Positions 45,746 through 55,548 of a DNA stretch of 64,000 nt are shown here, piece after piece. The position numbers and the translations under genes are program-made. The stretch covers positions 62,001-126,000 of the forward strand of contig JAPSLB010000003.1 of the NCBI GenBank assembly GCA_031181145.1, read 5' to 3'. Source of the DNA: Microvirga sp. (lineage in GTDB: Bacteria > Pseudomonadota > Alphaproteobacteria > Rhizobiales > Beijerinckiaceae). The notes beneath the pieces are model-generated. The model was not told the origin of the DNA, searched no databases, and saw nothing but the letters and a program-made list of their open reading frames with translations. Position 1 is the stretch's first letter. Each line of letters starts with the position of its first letter.

Positions 45746-46726
45746 ATGCGGATTCTCATTCTCGGGGCGGCCGGAATGGTCGGCCGGAAGCTCACCGAGC
45801 GGCTTGTCACGGACGGGCAGTTGAACGGGCGGGCGATCACGCACATGATCCTGCACGACGTTGCGGAGCCCATCGCTCCGCAGGCTCCCTTCGAAGTCAC
45901 GGCGCTCACCTCCGACTTCTCCCGCCCCGGCGAGGCGGACAGGCTCGTGGCGAGCCGTCCGGATGCCATCTTCCATCTCGCGGCCATCGTCTCGGGCGAG
46001 GCGGAGGCGGATCTGGAGAAGGGCTACAGGATCAATCTCGACGGCACCCGCTTCCTCTTCGACGCCGTCCGTCGGGTGGGCGACGGCTATCGTCCGCGTC
46101 TGGTCTTCACATCCTCCATCGCCGTGTTCGGCGCTCCGTTCCCGGAAGCCATCGACGACGCGTTCTTCCTCACGCCGCTCACGAGTTACGGCACGCAGAA
46201 GGCCATCGGTGAATTGCTTCTCGCCGACTATACGCGGCGCGGGTTCTTCGACGGCGTCGGCATCCGCCTTCCCACGATTTGCGTGCGTCCGGGCAAGCCC
46301 AACAAAGCAGCTTCCGGCTTCTTTTCGAGCATCATCCGCGAGCCCCTGAACGGGCAGGAGGCCGTGTTGCCTGTGCCGGAAGACGTGCGCCATGCCCATG
46401 CATCGCCGCGCTCCGCCGTGGGCTTCCTCATGCATGCGGCGACTATCGATACGGAAACGATCGGTCCGCGCCGCAATCTCACCATGCCGAGCGTTTCGGT
46501 GACCGTTGCGGAGCAGATCGACGCGTTGCGGCGCATCGCCGGAGACAAGGTCGCGTCCAGAATCCGCCGCGAACCCGATCCTGACATCATGCGCATGGTG
46601 GCCGGATGGCCGCCGCGCTTCGACGCCAGCCGCGCCGAGAGCCTCGGTTTCAAGGCGGAGGAGAGCTTCGACGAGATCGTCCGCCTGCATATCGAGGATG
46701 AACTCGGCGGCAGGATTGCGGGTTGA
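45746..46726 (+). CDS. denD: D-erythronate dehydrogenase-like NAD-dependent epimerase/dehydrogenase
   Basis: 326 residues, extended short-chain dehydrogenase with NAD-binding GAAGMVG (7-13 in MRILILGAAGMVGRKL) and catalytic Ser123/124, Tyr148 and Lys152 (SYGTQK). The overall match is to DenD, which oxidises D-erythronate to the 2-keto acid at the start of four-carbon acid-sugar catabolism. Downstream kinase/isomerase genes (denK, denC/otnI) are not in the window. Linkage to the TRAP genes and the MR-family dehydratase supports a sugar-acid pathway. Assignment is by family; the true substrate may differ. Confidence 0.85.
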   Translation: MRILILGAAGMVGRKLTERLVTDGQLNGRAITHMILHDVAEPIAPQAPFEVTALTSDFSRPGEADRLVASRPDAIFHLAAIVSGEAEADLEKGYRINLDGTRFLFDAVRRVGDGYRPRLVFTSSIAVFGAPFPEAIDDAFFLTPLTSYGTQKAIGELLLADYTRRGFFDGVGIRLPTICVRPGKPNKAASGFFSSIIREPLNGQEAVLPVPEDVRHAHASPRSAVGFLMHAATIDTETIGPRRNLTMPSVSVTVAEQIDALRRIAGDKVASRIRREPDPDIMRMVAGWPPRFDASRAESLGFKAEESFDEIVRLHIEDELGGRIAG

Positions 46727-46862
46727 CCGGCATTGTCATCGCGCCCTCGGGCAGCCCTTCCTCTTCGTGCCGGTGGGGCATGACCGGCGATCAACATGCG
46801 GTTTTCAAGGCGATTTGCGCACTTTCACGACATTTGCCTTGTGGAAACGGCGCTTAGGCAAC

Positions 46863-46897
46863 TTGGAACTTTGTTCCCAATCACTATGCAGATAGTG
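46863..46897 (+). promoter_or_regulatory. Paired short palindromes upstream of the HU gene
   Basis: TTGGAAC-TTT-GTTCC and CACTAT-GCAG-ATAGTG lie side by side 37-70 bases before the GTG start. They may be operators or part of a promoter; no clear -35/-10 pair could be placed. Confidence 0.4.
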
Positions 46898-46933
46898 CTA
46901 AATACGAGTATGGCCTCGTGAAAGGAGTTTCCA

Positions 46934-47464
46934 GTGGCAAAGAGTGCAACCAAGAAAGCCCCGGCCCGCAAGGCCGCAGCAACCAAGGCAACCAAGGCTC
47001 CGGCCAAGGCGACAGCGGCAAAGGCGGCAGCCAAGTCCGCAAACAAGACCGCAGCCAAGGCGACGGCCAAAACGGCCGCGAAGACGGCAGCCAAGAAGCC
47101 GGTGAAGGCCGCCGCTTCCAAAACCTCTGCGAAAACCTCCGCGAAGGCTGTCGCGAAGAAGCCCGTGAAGGGGCCGACGACGAGCAACGGCATCCTGACG
47201 CTGCGTCACATCTCTGAGGCGCTGTCCGAGATGCACGAGCTTCCGAAGCGCCAGGTGAACGAGATGATGACCCAGGTCGTCGATTTCATCGCCAAGAGCC
47301 TGAAGAAGGGCGAGAAGATCCGCCTGACCGGCCTCGGCATCCTCCAGGTTCGCAAGCGCGCCGCCCGCATGGGCCGCAACCCGCAGACGGGCGAGCCGGT
47401 GAAGATCAAGGCCTCGAAGAAGATCGCCTTCCGCGCCGCTAAGGACCTGAAGGAATCGATCTGA
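46934..47464 (+). CDS. HU-family DNA-binding protein with N-terminal histone H1-like tail
   Basis: 176 residues. Residues 1-82 are almost only Ala, Lys, Thr and Ser (ATKATKAPAKATAAK style), like the tails of histone H1. Residues 83-176 form an HU/IHF domain, with the DNA-intercalating loop region GRNPQTGEP intact. HU normally is about 90 residues, so the tail doubles the protein. Some alphaproteobacteria and other bacteria have such tails, where they help DNA compaction and may bind RNA. Start is GTG at 46934 with AAAGGAG seven bases before it. Confidence 0.92.
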   Translation: MAKSATKKAPARKAAATKATKAPAKATAAKAAAKSANKTAAKATAKTAAKTAAKKPVKAAASKTSAKTSAKAVAKKPVKGPTTSNGILTLRHISEALSEMHELPKRQVNEMMTQVVDFIAKSLKKGEKIRLTGLGILQVRKRAARMGRNPQTGEPVKIKASKKIAFRAAKDLKESI

Positions 47465-47474
47465 GGTTTCAGCA

Positions 47475-47503
47475 GCGGTGCGGCACGGACGAGGCCGCAC
47501 CGC
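47475..47503 (+). terminator. Stem-loop after the HU gene
   Basis: Ten-bp stem (47475-47484 with 47494-47503) around a nine-base loop, starting ten bases after the stop; only a weak AGTTT tail follows, so it may be a terminator or a 3' stabiliser. Confidence 0.6.
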
Positions 47504-47796
47504 AGTTTCGCGATTGCGCCGCCTATCAGCCCTCGGATTTTCTGTTCCCAATTCCGGTTGAGCGCAAGCCGCGTGTGAGGGTGAGGGAAGAAGCCGCGGC
47601 TATGTTTCTCACCTCGACGACAGCCCACCCGTATCAACATCGGCGATGAGGATTGCGGGACGTCCGCAGGCGCAGCGTGCCCGTCTTTCGGCGCACATAT
47701 CGCCCAGCAAGGGCATCGGCTCGCGGCGTCCGCCGCTCGTCAGGTTGCTTGTCTCACCGCCTTGTGCCGGGCTTCCCGATTTGAAGAATTCACAAA

Positions 47797-47830
47797 CGAA
47801 AAAGCCGCCCCGATGAGGAGGCGGCTTTTC
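47797..47830 (-). terminator. Terminator after rpmG
   Basis: GCCGCC / GGCGGC stem flanked by AAAAA and TTTT, so it works on the minus strand for rpmG and possibly in both directions. Confidence 0.85.
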
Positions 47831-47855
47831 GATTCTGCGGCTGTTCGCAGGAAGC

Positions 47856-48023
47856 TTACTTGATCTTGGCTTCCTTGAACTCCACGTGCTTCTTCGCGAC
47901 CGGGTCGTACTTCTTGAACGACATCTTGTCGGTCATCGTGCGGGAGTTCTTCTTCGTGACGTAGAAATAGCCCGTGTCGGCGGTGGAGACGAGCTTCACT
48001 TTGATCGTTGCGGCTTTGGCCAT
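47856..48023 (-). CDS. rpmG: 50S ribosomal protein L33
   Basis: 55 residues, [18 protein letters not shown] at the start and [12 protein letters not shown] in the middle, the cysteine-free L33 form. The ATG at 48023 is the standard L33 start; in-frame sequence before it is not part of L33. Monocistronic with its own terminator. Confidence 0.96.
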   Translation of the reverse strand: MAKAATIKVKLVSTADTGYFYVTKKNSRTMTDKMSFKKYDPVAKKHVEFKEAKIK

Positions 48024-48311
48024 GGGTTGGACCTCTTGTTCGGTTGCAACGCGCTCGGTTGGCCCCGCGGCGTGGCCGAAACGCAAAGGCCGGGCGAACC
48101 CGGCCGGAAAATCATGACGTTCCCATGCCCGATTATGGCGCTTCCGTCAAGGGTTTCGGGGAGAAGGAGGCGAGATTTCCCTTCGGATGGGCTGACGAAG
48201 TCTTGCCCCGTCATGGCCGTGCTTGTTCCGGTCGTCCCGGTCGGAGAGGCGTGGCGTCTCTCAGAAGCGGGAGCGCCGGCGCGAGGCCGGCGACGACGGG
48301 CTGGGAGCGCT

Positions 48312-49064
48312 CTAAAGCAGCTCCCGCACGAAATGGCCACGCTTCTGGTAGAAGAAGGGGACCGGGATCTGAGGCGCGAAGCCTGCTGCGATCCGGGCCT
48401 CCAGCTCGCCGAGGAGGACGCCGGTAATGGCCGGAAGATCGAGCTTCCTCGCCTCGGCCACGGTCACCCAGGCCAATTCCACGAGCTCGGATTCGGGGCC
48501 GACGGCACCCTCGATCTCGTGAGCGATGGCGCTTCGGTCGACGGCGAAGAATCGGGTGTCGAACCGTTTGACGCGTTTCGGCGGCGTGATGGCCCTGCCG
48601 ACGAAATGCAGCGTTTCCAGATCCGGGAACACCCCGTGCTCCCGGAAGGCCTCCCATGGAGTGCCTGCGGGCACCGATTCGGGACTGCCGTAATCCTTGG
48701 TGCCGAGGAGCAGGCCGGTTTCCTCGAAGGTCTCGCGGATGGCGGCGAGCGCCAGCGCCCGGCTGCGCTGGATGGACGGGCGGGTGACCCGCGCCATGAG
48801 AGCCTGTTCCGCCCGCGGATGCAGGGCTCCGGCGACCGTCATGGAACGGTCGCCCGCCTCGATGCGGCCGCCGGGGAACACGAATTTGCCGGGCATGAAC
48901 TTGTGTCCGTCGTGGCGCCTGCCCATGAGGACCTTCGGGTGTCTGGTCCTCCGGTCGATGATGATCAGGGTCGCGGCGTCGACGGGTCGAAGGGTGGGAG
49001 CGTTCGCTCTACGCTCCCCGGCGACCAGCGTATCCATTCTGGTCAGTATCTGCGCTTCCGTCAC
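48312..49064 (-). CDS. NUDIX hydrolase, NUDT19-like with interrupted Nudix box
   Basis: 250 residues. The first half of the Nudix box, FPGGRIEAG (63-71), is separated from the second half, AAIRETFEETGLLLG (107-121), by about 30 extra residues containing conserved helices. This interrupted box is known from the NUDT19/RP2 group, which acts on CoA or related diphosphates. Whether this one cuts CoA derivatives is inference. GTG at 49064 is preferred because GGAGG stands six bases before it; ATG 49070 would place GGAGG against the start codon. The gene overlaps the DUF983 gene by 56 bases. Confidence 0.85.
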   Translation of the reverse strand: MTEAQILTRMDTLVAGERRANAPTLRPVDAATLIIIDRRTRHPKVLMGRRHDGHKFMPGKFVFPGGRIEAGDRSMTVAGALHPRAEQALMARVTRPSIQRSRALALAAIRETFEETGLLLGTKDYGSPESVPAGTPWEAFREHGVFPDLETLHFVGRAITPPKRVKRFDTRFFAVDRSAIAHEIEGAVGPESELVELAWVTVAEARKLDLPAITGVLLGELEARIAAGFAPQIPVPFFYQKRGHFVRELL

Positions 49065-49497
49065 CCGCATCCTCCCTGTCTGCACGTCCCGCCTGGCGGG
49101 CCGCGCCGAAGCCGTGCATTCCTAGCGCGTACTGGAGCCCCACGACAGCCCCTTTGACGGGTTGGAGAAGCAGCATGGCCAAGACGATGGTCAGGAGGGG
49201 CCAGATCGCCAGATGCGCCCAGAGGGGCATCTCCATCTTGGTCTCCGTCATGAAGATGCCGTAGCCGATCAGATGGCCGACGATGGTGATCACCACGTAG
49301 GGCGGCAGGTCGTCGGCCCGGTGATGGTGAAGTTCCGTGCCGCAGGCCTCGCAGCGATCCGCCACCTTCAGGAACCGGCCGAAGAGACGGCCCTTGGCGC
49401 AGGCCGGGCAATGGCCGCGGAAGCCGCGCTTCATCGCCGGCACGGCGGCCACTTCCTCCACTGTCGCCGGAGAGGCCGTTCGCATGGTCAGGGGCAT
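49009..49497 (-). CDS. DUF983 zinc-ribbon membrane protein
   Basis: 162 residues. A zinc ribbon CX2C-X15-CX2C (Cys30, 33, 49, 52) in GHCPACAKGRLFGRFLKVAD is followed by two hydrophobic helices (about 70-90 and 95-118). The family is widespread in alphaproteobacteria and its job is unknown. It starts 12 bases after the rnr stop, so the three genes rnr, DUF983 and NUDIX form one leftward unit. The last 25 residues are low-complexity, in the overlap with the NUDIX gene. Confidence 0.86.
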   Translation of the reverse strand: MPLTMRTASPATVEEVAAVPAMKRGFRGHCPACAKGRLFGRFLKVADRCEACGTELHHHRADDLPPYVVITIVGHLIGYGIFMTETKMEMPLWAHLAIWPLLTIVLAMLLLQPVKGAVVGLQYALGMHGFGAARQAGRADREDAGDGSADTDQNGYAGRRGA

Positions 49498-49509
49498 GTT
49501 CGCTTCCTA

Positions 49510-51834
49510 TCAGGCGCGGCCGCGCCGTTTCACCTTCACTCGTGTGGGAGCGCGGCGGTCCGAAGCCGCCTTCGCGGACTTCTTCGCTCCCCGTGGGGGA
49601 CGTTTCGCGCCCTTGCGGCCCCCTGCGGCCTTGCCCGTGAATCGGCCCTTGGTGAGCAGCTCGAACCGCAAGGCGCCGGCCACCGGTGCGGCTTCTACCA
49701 GCTTCACCTCCACCTTGTCGCCGAGGCGGTAGGTCTCACCCGTGTGCTCGCCGCGCATGGAATGGGTCTTCTCGTCGAAACGATAGTAATCGTCACCGAT
49801 GGTGGCCGCCGGAACGAAGCCGTCCGCGCCCGTTTCACTAAGCTTGATGAAGAGACCCGCCTTCGTCACCCCCGAGATCTGCCCATCGAAGGTGGCCCCG
49901 ATCCGGTCGGCGAGAAAGTGCGCGATCAGGCGGTCGATCGTCTCACGTTCCGCCGCCATGGCGCGCCGCTCCGCCGCCGAGATCTTGGCGCTGATCTCGA
50001 TCAGCTCCGCGCGGGTGGTGTCGGGCGGCAGCCCGTCCTTGCCGAGCTTGAGGCCGGTGATCAGCGCGCGATGGACGATGAGGTCCGCGTAGCGGCGGAT
50101 CGGTGAAGTGAAATGGGCATAGCGCTTCAGGTTGAGGCCGAAATGCCCGTAGTTCTCCGCCGAGTACTCGGCCTGGGACTGCGAGCGCAGCACCACCTCG
50201 TTGATGAAGAGCTGGTGCTCGGATCCCTCGACGCTGCGCAAGATCCGGTTGAACAGCTCGGGCTTGAGGGCTCCCTGCGTCGGCATCTTCAGGCCGATGG
50301 AGGCCAGCACCTCGCTCAAGCTGCGCATCTTCTCAAGGGAAGGCTCGTCGTGGACGCGGTAGATCAGGTCGGATTGCGCCTTTTCCAGGGACTCCGCCGC
50401 CGCCACGTTGGCGAGGATCATGAACTCCTCGATGAGCTTGTGGGCCTCCAGCCGCTCGGGCACGAACACCCGGTCCACGGTGCCGTCGTCTTTCAGCACG
50501 ATCTTGCGTTCGGGCAGGTCGAGATAGAGCGGCTCACGGATGTCGCGGGCCCTCTTGACCAGCGCATAGCCGGCCCAGAGGGGCTTGAGGATCGTGGCGA
50601 GGATGGGCTTCGTCACGTCGTCCGGCCTGCCGTCGATGGCGGCCTGCGCCTGCTGGTAGGAGAGTTTTTCCGCCGAGCGCATCATGATGCGATGGAAGGA
50701 ATGGCGGATCTTCCGGCCGTCCGGGCCGACGACCATCCGAACGGCAAGGGCAGGGCGATCCTCGCGCGGGCGCAGGGAGCACAGGTTGTTGGAGATCCGC
50801 TCCGGCAGCATGGGGACGACCCGGTCGGGGAAATAGACCGAGTTGCCGCGCTCCTGCGCTTCCCGGTCCATGGCGGAGCCGGGCCTCACATAGGCGGCGA
50901 CGTCGGCGATGGCGACGGTGAGAACGTAGCCGCCCGCGTTGTTCGGGTCAGGATCGGGAGCTGCATGGACCGCATCGTCGTGATCCTTGGCATCGGCCGG
51001 ATCGATGGTGATGAGGGGGAGCTCCCGCCAGTCCTCGCGGCCTGCGAGCGTGACGGGCTTGGCCGCTTCCGCCTCGTCGATCACCGCCTTCGGGAACTCG
51101 TTGGGGATGCCGTGGGCGTGGATCGCGATCAGGCTCACGGCCTTCTCCGACTTGATGGAGCCGAGACGCTCCTTCACCTTCGCGTGGGGCAGGCCATAGC
51201 GGCCATGCTTCACGATGCTCGCTGCGATGAGGTCGCCGTCCTGGGCTCCGGACTCGTCGCCGGGATTGATCTGGAGTTCCTGGTCACGGGACTTCTTGTC
51301 CACCGGAATCAATCGGCCGCCGCCCTCCGGCAGCGAGCGGAAGATACCGAGCACCTGGGCCTGCTTCTTGGCCAGGATCTTCGTGACGCGGCCCACATAG
51401 CGGTGGATGTCGCCAGCCTTCAGGGGATCGACCCGCAGCAGCGCCCGGTCGCCCAGCCCGGCCACCGGCATGCCCGGTTTGTGCTTGCGCGGAGGCATGA
51501 TGATGATGGTGGGAATGGAGCCGTGCTCCTCCTCGTCCCATTCGGTCGGCACGGCGATCAGCTCGCCGTCACGGTCCCGCTTGACGATGTCGGCCATGAC
51601 CATCGGGGGCAGCTGGCCGGCCTTGTGGACGCGCTTGCCCCGGCGGTTCACCGTGCCTTCGTCTTCCAGCTCCTTCAGCATCTGCTTGAGCCAGATCCGG
51701 TCGCCGCCTTTGATGTTGAACGCCTGTGCGATCTCGCGCTTGCCGACCTTGCCGGGGGTTTCGGCGATGAAGGCGACGAGATCCTCCCGGGACGGGAGGG
51801 TGGAGGAGGAATGAGCTTTGGAACGTTTGGCCAA
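49510..51834 (-). CDS. rnr: Ribonuclease R
   Basis: 3'-5' exoribonuclease of the RNB/RNase II family that degrades structured RNA. 774 residues: winged-helix N-terminus (about 10-80), two cold-shock domains, the RNB catalytic domain with the aspartate cluster in TIDPADAKDHDDAV (about 274-287), and a C-terminal S1 domain (about 650-730). The end is a lysine/arginine-rich tail (GAKRPPRGAKKSAKAASDRR and onward), usual for RNase R. First gene of the rnr-DUF983-NUDIX unit; the long upstream gap holds two mosaic repeats. Confidence 0.95.
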   Translation of the reverse strand: MAKRSKAHSSSTLPSREDLVAFIAETPGKVGKREIAQAFNIKGGDRIWLKQMLKELEDEGTVNRRGKRVHKAGQLPPMVMADIVKRDRDGELIAVPTEWDEEEHGSIPTIIIMPPRKHKPGMPVAGLGDRALLRVDPLKAGDIHRYVGRVTKILAKKQAQVLGIFRSLPEGGGRLIPVDKKSRDQELQINPGDESGAQDGDLIAASIVKHGRYGLPHAKVKERLGSIKSEKAVSLIAIHAHGIPNEFPKAVIDEAEAAKPVTLAGREDWRELPLITIDPADAKDHDDAVHAAPDPDPNNAGGYVLTVAIADVAAYVRPGSAMDREAQERGNSVYFPDRVVPMLPERISNNLCSLRPREDRPALAVRMVVGPDGRKIRHSFHRIMMRSAEKLSYQQAQAAIDGRPDDVTKPILATILKPLWAGYALVKRARDIREPLYLDLPERKIVLKDDGTVDRVFVPERLEAHKLIEEFMILANVAAAESLEKAQSDLIYRVHDEPSLEKMRSLSEVLASIGLKMPTQGALKPELFNRILRSVEGSEHQLFINEVVLRSQSQAEYSAENYGHFGLNLKRYAHFTSPIRRYADLIVHRALITGLKLGKDGLPPDTTRAELIEISAKISAAERRAMAAERETIDRLIAHFLADRIGATFDGQISGVTKAGLFIKLSETGADGFVPAATIGDDYYRFDEKTHSMRGEHTGETYRLGDKVEVKLVEAAPVAGALRFELLTKGRFTGKAAGGRKGAKRPPRGAKKSAKAASDRRAPTRVKVKRRGRA

Positions 51835-51891
51835 GGGAAAAACTCTTTGAGTCCGTCAGGTCTTGTCGCATGCAAGCTTGGCCGCGGCTAG

Positions 51892-52002
51892 AGCATCGGA
51901 CCCAAAAGTGGATTCGCACCTTTGGGACCCATCCGATGCCCTTCTCTTGCTGGCGCATCGTTCGCTGCGGAAAGCCGGGTCCGCTTTTCCGCACGACGCG
52001 CT
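51892..52002 (-). repeat. Mosaic intergenic repeat, complete copy, reverse orientation
   Basis: Reverse complement of the 30164-30276 element: the AGCATCGGAC / ATCCGATGC palindrome (51892-51939) comes first, then the GGCGCATCGTT / ACGACGCGC palindrome (51953-52002). Differences from the copy at 30164 are mostly compensating within arms, indicating selection for the fold. Confidence 0.85.
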
Positions 52003-52079
52003 AGTCCGGGAAGCCCGCCTGTGGAATGACGCGCGAGAGGCTGCATGGATCCATCAAGACGTTGACGGCTTTTCAGGGC

Positions 52080-52106
52080 CAAAAAAAAGGCTCCGTTGAG
52101 GAGCCT
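52080..52106 (-). terminator. Isolated intrinsic terminator, minus strand
   Basis: Seven-bp stem AGGCTCC / GGAGCCT with a five-base loop, followed on the minus strand by eight Us (52081-52088). It lies 385 bases beyond the parE terminator, so it should end a separate transcript. Confidence 0.85.
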
Positions 52107-52264
52107 GTAAGGGACCGACCCGTGGGGGCAGAATGGGCCGGTGATGCCAATCAACGATCGGGTTCAAGGTTGGTTCCAAACTTTCTTCAAAATTTCTCCA
52201 CGAAGTTTCCGTTTCGGCATTGGCGGCGGACGAATCTCGCCGTGGAAGTTGTCCGCGCAGGAGG

Positions 52265-52340
52265 TCCGATGCTCCCTCGTTCAAGCCGCGCATCGTCGTG
52301 CCGCGAAGAACCGGGTCCCCATTCTCGCACGATGCGCCAG
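52265..52340 (-). repeat. Mosaic intergenic repeat, partial copy, reverse orientation
   Basis: Only the outer tip TCCGATGCT of the second palindrome remains, followed by a linker and the full first palindrome (52288-52337; GCGCATCGTCGTG with CGCACGATGCGCC). Confidence 0.75.
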
Positions 52341-52490
52341 CGCCCCATGGGGCGCGAGGAGGGGGGCGCGAGGAGGTTCATCGCGGCTTGGGCGTATCGT
52401 TATCGTTCGCAGCTCTCCGACCGGTAAAGTGCAATACTCCAAGGATCGGGGGCACCGGCGCAAGTCCGGTGACGGCTAGGGGAGGGGCGC

Positions 52491-52522
52491 TGCGAAAACT
52501 GGCGCGGAGAGGCTCCGCGCCA
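52491..52522 (-). terminator. parE terminator
   Basis: Stem GGCGCGGAG / CTCCGCGCC with a three-base loop; on the minus strand it is followed by AGTTTTC. Twenty-five bases after the parE stop. Confidence 0.82.
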
Positions 52523-52546
52523 CCGTGATCGGCCCCGCGAGGGCCA

Positions 52547-54610
<2,064 letters not shown>

Positions 54611-54860
54611 TGGGACCTTGGTCCGTTTCGATGATTCGCGCTTGTTTACACTATTTCTCATTCCGTTTTTATACGAGAACAAAACGGAAACGGGAAGGCG
54701 GTTTAGGGTCACTAGCCACAAAAAGGCGGCCTTGGGAACCCTGCTTCGGTCAGTATCCCGATTGCCTCTAAAGGATGTCTTTCACCTGTCATCAGGAACT
54801 GTTTAATTACCATTCACGTTGGCTGGGTAAGCATGGGCTTAACGGAGAATGAGGGCAACG

Positions 54861-55046
54861 ATGCGCACGACGATGGGACCGGCTCAGAAAATTCACCTGG
54901 ACCGTGCGGCGCGCACTGCGGGAGAGGCGTTTGCCTTCGACGAGCCCGACACGACCTCGTCCCCGAAGAGCGGCACCTTGGGCTCGAGCCTGCTGTGGCT
55001 CTCCATCGCCACCGTCGCGGTGCTCGGCCTCAGTTTCGCTTTTTAG
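54861..55046 (+). CDS. Small protein with C-terminal membrane helix
   Basis: 61 residues from an ATG with GAGGG five bases upstream. The N-terminal part is polar; the last 18 residues are hydrophobic (LLWLSIATVAVLGLSFAF), giving a tail-anchored type protein. No family recognised. It lies between parE (divergent) and the mgtC-like gene (convergent). Its end abuts the mgtC-like stop. Confidence 0.6.
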   Translation: MRTTMGPAQKIHLDRAARTAGEAFAFDEPDTTSSPKSGTLGSSLLWLSIATVAVLGLSFAF

Positions 55047-55547
55047 CTAGTCGTCGTCCTCAACGGTCTTCTCGCGGCCTGCGAACAGGCGGGTAAGCCA
55101 GCTCTCCAGCGGCTTGCCGAAGGTGAGCATGAAAAGCGTCATCGTAGTCCCGGCGAGGGTGATGAACCAGGCCCCGAGCCCTGCTGTGACACCGAGAGCG
55201 GCTGCGATCCACACCGTCGAGGCGGTGGTGAGGCCCTGGACATCCCTGCCGTCCCGAGCCTTGATGATCGCGCCCGCACCCAGGAAGCCGAGACCCGTCA
55301 GGATGCCCTGAACCACGCGGCTGACCGCGTCCTGGCTGAAATGCAGCCCCTCATAGACCGAGCCTGAGAGGATCACCGTGGCGGACCCCAGCGCCACGAG
55401 ACCCAACGTCCGCATACCGATAGGCTTGTTGTAGATGTCCCGGTTCAGCCCGACGGCCATGCCCGCGAGCGCCGCCACGCAGAGGCGAAGCAGAATCTCG
55501 ACCTGATCGGCATGATCCACCAGGAACCAGGACAGCCACTCTCTCAT
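55047..55547 (-). CDS. MgtC/SapB family membrane protein
   Basis: 166 residues with five hydrophobic segments and the family motif VGLNRDIYNKPIGMRT (33-48) followed by GILTGLGFLGAGAIIK. MgtC proteins are linked to low-Mg2+ growth and to control of ATP synthase and phosphate uptake in pathogens; the role of this standalone homologue is not known. It starts one base after the topA stop, so it may be co-expressed with topA. Confidence 0.9.
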   Translation of the reverse strand: MREWLSWFLVDHADQVEILLRLCVAALAGMAVGLNRDIYNKPIGMRTLGLVALGSATVILSGSVYEGLHFSQDAVSRVVQGILTGLGFLGAGAIIKARDGRDVQGLTTASTVWIAAALGVTAGLGAWFITLAGTTMTLFMLTFGKPLESWLTRLFAGREKTVEDDD

Positions 55548-55548
55548 C

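Larger units (their letters stand above)
47465..47855. other. Gene-free region between HU gene and rpmG
   Basis: Contains a 10-bp stem-loop after HU and the rpmG terminator near 47797. No protein-like open frame and no RNA gene is seen between them. Confidence 0.55.
51835..52546. other. Intergenic region between rnr and parE (repeat-rich)
   Basis: Holds two mosaic repeat copies (51892-52002 complete, 52265-52340 partial, same orientation), a parE terminator at 52491-52522, a separate minus-strand terminator at 52080-52106, and a degenerate CACCGGCGCAAGTCCGGTG repeat near 52453. No CDS is supported. The isolated terminator suggests a short minus-strand RNA between about 52110 and 52260. Confidence 0.6.

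Noticed and set aside
41315-46726. Classifying the TRAP cluster as foreign DNA
   Set aside because: Base composition and codon use look like the flanks, and no mobility genes or flanking repeats are seen. It is metabolic accessory content but not shown to be newly acquired.
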